Positions 31,151 through 35,134 of a stretch of 35,134 nucleotides of DNA are shown here, in pieces. Location of the stretch: the NCBI GenBank assembly GCA_031551765.1, contig JAVBNC010000069.1, positions 1-35,134 of the forward strand. Direction: 5' to 3'. Source of the stretch: JAVBNC01 sp031551765. GTDB lineage: Bacteria; Desulfobacterota; Desulfovibrionia; Desulfovibrionales; Desulfovibrionaceae. The notes beneath the pieces were generated by a model that saw nothing but the letters and a program-made list of their open reading frames with translations, was not told where the DNA came from and searched no databases. The translations under genes were made by a program, and so were the position numbers. The first letter of the stretch is position 1; every line of letters begins with the position of its first letter.

Positions 31151-32089
31151 TTAAGAGATACTTCTGCAGCCGCGCGCAACCCCGCGCCAGGTATCGAACG
31201 TGTATAAAGCCAGGGCGGCCCAGATGCAGGAAAAGGACATGGCGTGGGCCGTGGTGAAGGGTTCCTGGAACACGAAAATCCCGAGCAGAAACGTGATGCT
31301 GGGGGACAGGTACTGCAGGATTCCCAGCGTCATCAGCGAGAGCTTGCGGGCGCTGTGGGCGAACCAGACCAGGGGCACGGTGGTCACGGCCCCGGAAGCG
31401 GCCAGGGTGGCTTTAAGATCAAGGGACGCAGCAGGGAACACGGCCGCGCCGTTCCAGGTATCCCAAAAAATGAAGCCCAGGGCCACGGGCAGCAGAAGTA
31501 TGGTCTCCAGGGTCAGGCCGGGCAGGGACTCCATGGGGGCCATTTTGCGCAGCGCGCCGTATATGCCGAAGGTCACGGCCAGGCCCAGGGCGATAAGCGG
31601 CACGGAACCCAGAAAAACCACCTGCGCGGCCACGCCCGTCGTGACCAGGGCAATGGCCAGCCACTGCAACGGCCGGGGCCGGTCTTTGAAAAAAACCACG
31701 CCCAGGCACACGGTGAGCATGGGGTTTATATAGTAGCCCAGGCTGGTTTCCAGCACCCGGTCGTGATTCACGGCCCAGATGAACATCAGCCAGTTGCAGG
31801 CCAGAAGCAGGCCGGAAAGCATGAAAATGCGCACCACGCGCCAGGAACGCAGGGCCTGCAGCACTTTGCCCAAGGTGCCCGTGTACAGGGCCAGAGGCAG
31901 CATGAACAGGCAGGACCAGACCACGCGCTGGCACAGAATTTCAAAAGCGGGAAAGGGTTCCAGCAATTTCCAGTACAGGGGCAGCACGCCCCACAGGCCC
32001 ATGGCCCCCAGGGCGGCCCACAGGCCCGTGTTCTGAAAAAAACCGCTGTGCGCGGGGACGCTCTTTGTCTGCTCCACAGCCTGCTCCAT
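31151..32089 (-). CDS. rarD: RarD-type EamA family permease
   Basis: The 312-residue inner-membrane protein has about ten membrane segments in two EamA repeats. Near the N-terminus is LWAALGAMGLWGVLPLYWKL. Further family blocks are NWLMFIWAVNHDRVLETSLG and YYINPMLTVCLGVVFF. The second half carries ILQYLSPSITFLLGIFVFQE. This is the RarD pattern. RarD is linked to chloramphenicol sensitivity by name only; members are probably exporters or small-molecule carriers. I chose ATG 32089 (MEQAVEQTKS), preceded by GAGGTGGTT; an earlier ATG adds eight residues. The gene is convergent with truA. Confidence 0.85.
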   Translation of the reverse strand: MEQAVEQTKSVPAHSGFFQNTGLWAALGAMGLWGVLPLYWKLLEPFPAFEILCQRVVWSCLFMLPLALYTGTLGKVLQALRSWRVVRIFMLSGLLLACNWLMFIWAVNHDRVLETSLGYYINPMLTVCLGVVFFKDRPRPLQWLAIALVTTGVAAQVVFLGSVPLIALGLAVTFGIYGALRKMAPMESLPGLTLETILLLPVALGFIFWDTWNGAAVFPAASLDLKATLAASGAVTTVPLVWFAHSARKLSLMTLGILQYLSPSITFLLGIFVFQEPFTTAHAMSFSCIWAALALYTFDTWRGVARGCRSIS

Positions 32090-32167
32090 AACCACCTCAA
32101 ATCCGGCCCGCAAAAAAAGGAAAGAGCCCTGCGGCTCTCAGTTGGGGCGGCATTAGCCCTCCCTCCT

Positions 32168-32249
32168 CCTGACAAAGTTTTTGGAAGGAGGATGGGGGTC
32201 CGAGGGAAGGAAGAAACTTTTTTGCAAAAAAGTTTCCTCCTTCCCCCGG
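32168..32249 (-). terminator. Terminator-type hairpin repeat, copy T3
   Basis: The leader CTGACAAAGTTTTT is followed by an outer arm CCGAGGGAAGG pairing with CCTTCCCCCGG. The inner stem GAAACTTTTTT (32213-32223) pairs with 32226-32236 around GC. On the minus strand it follows the SLOG-like gene, whose stop is at 32256, as the terminator of that gene. Confidence 0.75.
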
Positions 32250-32255
32250 CTTCCG

Positions 32256-32810
32256 TTATTTGCCGAAACTTCTGGCGAACAGGTCTTCCACGGCCTTGCG
32301 GCCGTTGGCTTCCAGAAAGCGGGTGCCGGTGGCGGTGAACAGACGGTTGGTGATGTACGGCGCGCGTTCCGGGAGCCAGGTCTCGTTGCTCCAGCGGAAC
32401 CAGCCGTCGCGGGTCTGGTCGAACACCAGGAGGGGCTTGTTGCAGATTTTGGCGAATTCCGCGCCCCAGCCCGTGCCGCCGCGCACGGTGTTGTCGTCCA
32501 GAATGGTGCCGATAACGTACACCTCGTGCCCGCTGCTCACCTGCCAGCAGATGGACTGCAGCACTTTGCGGAAAATGGGCGCGCGGGTGTATTCGCGCTT
32601 GAGCAACTTGGAAACGTAGCTCAGGCTCACGTCTTTCAAGGCCAGTTCGTCGGTGGTGAGCTTGCGCAGCCCGCGCTCGCGCTCGGCCTGGTGGCCTTCA
32701 AAGCTGAAGTTCACTTCCTGCACGCCGTGGCGTTCCGCAACCGCGCCGAAAAAAGCTTCCGCGCCGGGCGCGCCGCCGCTGTACAGCGTGCAATCATTGG
32801 GATTAAGCAT
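32256..32810 (-). CDS. SLOG (DprA/LOG-like) Rossmann-fold protein of unknown function
   Basis: The 184-residue protein opens CTLYSGGAPGAEAFFGAVAE, the glycine-rich GGAxGA(D/E) motif of the SLOG superfamily (DprA, LOG and TIR-like nucleotide-binding proteins). Another family block, GGTGWGAEFAKICNKPLLVF, appears later. Members act on or sense nucleotides or ligands derived from them; this one cannot be placed more finely. I start at ATG 32810 with a GGAGGAATCC site. The open frame extends far upstream but without family-like sequence. It is divergent from nspC and followed by a hairpin terminator. No membrane segment is present. Confidence 0.7.
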   Translation of the reverse strand: MLNPNDCTLYSGGAPGAEAFFGAVAERHGVQEVNFSFEGHQAERERGLRKLTTDELALKDVSLSYVSKLLKREYTRAPIFRKVLQSICWQVSSGHEVYVIGTILDDNTVRGGTGWGAEFAKICNKPLLVFDQTRDGWFRWSNETWLPERAPYITNRLFTATGTRFLEANGRKAVEDLFARSFGK

Positions 32811-32915
32811 GGATTCCTCCGAAAATTCCGTTGTAGACCGCTCATGGGGCGGCACAGTTTTGGGAACATACAGCGAAGCGGCGTCTTTGTACAGCCCGCG
32901 CCCGGTTGCGCCCAA

Positions 32916-32944
32916 TTGCGAGAGACTCTTTTTGCGGGTATATT
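32916..32944 (+). promoter_or_regulatory. Candidate promoter of nspC-speB
   Basis: TTGCGA (32916-32921) and TATATT (32939-32944) are 17 bp apart and lie 46 bp before the nspC start. Both boxes are close to the sigma-70 consensus. Confidence 0.5.
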
Positions 32945-32990
32945 TCAATTTTGCGCAACCGCGCCTATTCCTACCCTTAACAGGCATGAC

Positions 32991-34190
32991 ATGACCAGAC
33001 TTTACACACAGTACCCGGCTCCCAAGCCCTGGCTTTCGCTGCCCCTGGACGAACTGCCCTCCCCCTGCTTCATTGTGGACGAAAGCCGCCTGGCCGCCAA
33101 CCTGGCCGTGCTGGATTCCGTACAGCGCCGCACGGGCGCGGAAATCCTTCTGGCGCTCAAGGGCTTCGCCATGTTCAGCGTGTTTCCGCTTTTGAGCGAC
33201 ACCCTGCGCGGCACCTGCGCCAGCTCGCCGCACGAAGCGCGCCTGGGCCGGGAGCTGTTCGGCGGCCTGGTGCACACCTTTGCCGCCGGGTACAGCGAGC
33301 GGGACATGGAGGATATCCTGTCCGTCTCGGACCACGTGGTGTTCAACTCCTTTGCCCAGTACCGCCGCTTCCGGCCCATGGGGGAAGCGGCCAAAGCGGC
33401 GGGCCGCCACATTGAATACGGCCTGCGCGTCAACCCGGAGCATTCCGAGGGGGCCGTGGCCATCTACAACCCCTGCGCGCCCGGCTCCCGCCTGGGCATA
33501 CGGCCCGCGGACTTCGCGCGCGGCGCGGCGGAAGGGGAGCTGGAAGGCATTTCCGGCCTGCACTTCCACACCCTCTGCCAGCAGAATGCCGACGCCCTGG
33601 AACGTACCGTGGAGGCCGTGGAACGCCACTTCGGCCGTTACATGGAGGGGCTTTCCTGGATCAATTTCGGCGGCGGCCATCACATCACCCGCGAGGATTA
33701 CGACGTGGACCGCCTCTGCCGCGTCATCGAATCCTTCCGCGGCCGCCACCCCGTCACCGTGTACCTGGAACCGGGCGAGGCCGTGGCGCTGAACACCGGC
33801 GTGCTCAAGGCCACGGTGCTGGACGTGGTGCTGGCGGACATGCCCATAGCCATTCTGGACACCTCCGCCGCCGCGCACATGCCGGACGTGCTGGAAATGC
33901 CCTACCGGCCGGACATCATCGGCGCGGGCCAGCCCGGGGAAAAAGCCTGGACCTGCCGCCTGGCGGGCAAGTCCTGCCTTTCCGGCGACGTGATCGCGGA
34001 ATACTCCTTTGACCGCCCCCTGGCCGTGGGCGACACCTTGCTGTTCACGGACATGGCCCACTACAGCATGGTCAAAACCACCACCTTCAACGGTCTGGAA
34101 CTCCCGGCCATAGCCCGCGTCCCGGCGGACGGCAAGCCTGTTGTGGTCAAGCGCTTCGGCTACCGGGACTTTCTGGAGCGCCTGTCATGA
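32991..34190 (+). CDS. nspC: Carboxynorspermidine/carboxyspermidine decarboxylase
   Basis: NspC is a PLP-dependent fold-III enzyme that decarboxylates carboxynorspermidine or carboxyspermidine to norspermidine or spermidine. The 399-residue protein has the N-terminal PLP-lysine segment EILLALKGFAMFSVFPLL, a typical LHFHTLCQQNADALE motif and INFGGGHHITREDYD for phosphate binding. The late AILDTSAAAHMPDVLEMPYR is also characteristic of the CANSDC family. It starts at ATG 32991 (MTRLYTQYP). A carboxynorspermidine dehydrogenase gene, expected as partner, is not in the window. The next gene, agmatinase, starts four bp before its stop, so the two are translationally coupled and make putrescine, then spermidine. 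Confidence 0.93.
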   Translation: MTRLYTQYPAPKPWLSLPLDELPSPCFIVDESRLAANLAVLDSVQRRTGAEILLALKGFAMFSVFPLLSDTLRGTCASSPHEARLGRELFGGLVHTFAAGYSERDMEDILSVSDHVVFNSFAQYRRFRPMGEAAKAAGRHIEYGLRVNPEHSEGAVAIYNPCAPGSRLGIRPADFARGAAEGELEGISGLHFHTLCQQNADALERTVEAVERHFGRYMEGLSWINFGGGHHITREDYDVDRLCRVIESFRGRHPVTVYLEPGEAVALNTGVLKATVLDVVLADMPIAILDTSAAAHMPDVLEMPYRPDIIGAGQPGEKAWTCRLAGKSCLSGDVIAEYSFDRPLAVGDTLLFTDMAHYSMVKTTTFNGLELPAIARVPADGKPVVVKRFGYRDFLERLS

Positions 34191-35080
34191 GCCCGCGTTT
34201 TCTCGCTTCCGAACTGCCGGAACAACAGCCGCAGGACTGCCTGTTCCAGGTCATTCCCGTGCCGTACGAGGCCACGGTTTCCTACGGCGGCGGCACGGCG
34301 GAGGGACCGGCGGCCATTCTGGAAGCCTCCGGCCAGCTGGAAGTCTGGACCGGCGCGGCCAACCCCTCGGAACACGGCATCCACACCTGGCCGGAAGTGG
34401 ACTGTTCCGGCGACGCGGAACACGTGCTCGCCCGCATTGAGGAAGCCACGCGCAAGGCCCTGGCCGTGCGGCCGGGCAAGCGGGCAATCCCCGTGCTGCT
34501 GGGTGGGGAGCACAGCACCACTCTGGGCGCGCTGCGGGCCGTGAAGAAGCACTGCGGCCCCTTTGGGGTGGTGCAATTCGACGCCCACGCGGACCTGCGC
34601 GACAGCTACGAAGGCAGCCCCTACAGCCACGCCTGCGTCATGCGCCGGGCCGTGTCGGACCTGGGCCTGCCGCTGTTCCAGATCGGGGTGCGCAGCCTTT
34701 CCCCGCCGGAAGTCGCCTTCCGCAAAGAGGCGGGCGTGCATCACCTGGACGCCCGCGCTCTGGCCGCCATGGGCGGCCTCGCCCACCTGACGGACACCCG
34801 GCTGGGGCAGGCCCCCCTGCTGCCGCCGGATTTTCCGTCCCGCATCTTTCTGACCTTTGACATCGACGCCCTGGACGCATCCCTCATGCCCGCCACCGGC
34901 ACCCCGGAACCGGGCGGCCTCTCCTGGTGGGAAGCCCTGCTCCTGGTGCGCCGCGCCCTTGCGGGCCGGGAAATTCTGGGCTTTGACGTCACGGAATTCG
35001 CCCCCCTGTCCCACATGCACGCCCCCAGCTTTACCGCCGCCCGCCTGGTGTACGAGCTGATGGGCGAGTGCCTGGCGTAG
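34187..35080 (+). CDS. speB: Agmatinase
   Basis: Agmatinase hydrolyses agmatine to putrescine and urea with a two-manganese centre. The 297-residue protein has the full ureohydrolase ligand set. His109 is in LLGGEHSTT, then D132, H134 and D136 in FDAHADLRD, and D225 and D227 in FDIDALDASL. The GTPEPGG segment after these is also present. The usual SHG near the substrate loop reads SHA (YSHACVMRR), a minor variant. The start ATG overlaps the nspC stop (ATGA), a sign of coupled translation. The stop is at 35080, a few bp before the poly-G stretch. The alternative would be another ureohydrolase such as formimidoylglutamase or guanidinobutyrase, but the partner gene favours agmatinase. Confidence 0.9.
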   Translation: MSPRFLASELPEQQPQDCLFQVIPVPYEATVSYGGGTAEGPAAILEASGQLEVWTGAANPSEHGIHTWPEVDCSGDAEHVLARIEEATRKALAVRPGKRAIPVLLGGEHSTTLGALRAVKKHCGPFGVVQFDAHADLRDSYEGSPYSHACVMRRAVSDLGLPLFQIGVRSLSPPEVAFRKEAGVHHLDARALAAMGGLAHLTDTRLGQAPLLPPDFPSRIFLTFDIDALDASLMPATGTPEPGGLSWWEALLLVRRALAGREILGFDVTEFAPLSHMHAPSFTAARLVYELMGECLA

Positions 35081-35085
35081 AGAAT

Positions 35086-35134
<49 letters not shown>

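Overview
The window is about 35 kb of GC-rich, gene-dense bacterial DNA with no rRNA, phage or transposase genes. The gene set points to an anaerobic Desulfobacterota, most likely a Desulfovibrio/Bilophila-type member of the Desulfovibrionaceae. It includes an Fe-S L-cysteine desulfidase, aspartase, UbiD/UbiX, a sigma-54-like promoter before flagellar genes, and carboxynorspermidine decarboxylase with agmatinase. No oxygenase is present. The taxonomic call is an inference from gene content; no 16S is available.

Layout. 1-2.9 kb: rlmE-yebC on the minus strand, a CgeB-like glycosyltransferase, and tRNA-Ala(CGC) with its own promoter and terminator. 3-6.3 kb: cysteine desulfidase (cyuA) facing an M20 amidohydrolase across a shared bidirectional terminator, then a small monooxygenase-like protein. 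6.4-10 kb: a lipoprotein and membrane proteins, including a TauE/SafE-type exporter and an MFS carrier. 10-12.2 kb: a minus-strand operon encoding an RraA-type aldolase, a COG4091 dehydrogenase-like protein and the MFS carrier. 12.5-14.9 kb: a divergent PurC-like protein, a repeat-filled gap, a lipoprotein and a hemolysin III-type protein.

15.1-27 kb is the main point of interest, a plus-strand catabolic cluster of ten genes. Five encode a recognisable lower pathway: a UbiD decarboxylase with its UbiX cofactor enzyme, 2-oxopent-4-enoate hydratase, 4-hydroxy-2-oxovalerate aldolase and acylating acetaldehyde dehydrogenase. Together these would yield pyruvate, acetyl-CoA and CO2. A sodium/solute symporter probably imports the substrate. 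The other four are unusual: a 2x[4Fe-4S]/BFD-like protein, a 480-residue protein I cannot assign, a quinolinate-phosphoribosyltransferase-like domain fused to a molybdopterin-binding (MoaB/CinA-like) domain, and an M24 (creatinase-fold) protein whose metal ligands are replaced. No ring-cleaving dioxygenase is present, so the source of the C5 intermediate is unknown. The cluster may be an undescribed anaerobic route for an aromatic or N-heterocyclic acid.

27-35.1 kb: aspartase with a histone-like lysine/alanine tail, an AT-rich island, fliJ-motE-truA behind a sigma-54-like promoter, RarD-type permease, a SLOG-like protein, and nspC-speB for polyamine synthesis. The window ends in 48 consecutive G, probably a sequencing artefact.

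Two dispersed repeat families occupy the spaces just after stop codons. One is a modular hairpin repeat (five copies), with variable stem-loops between conserved arms. The other is a long terminator-like hairpin (three copies). A 17-bp direct-repeat motif is shared by the regions upstream of cyuA and the M24 gene and may be a common operator.
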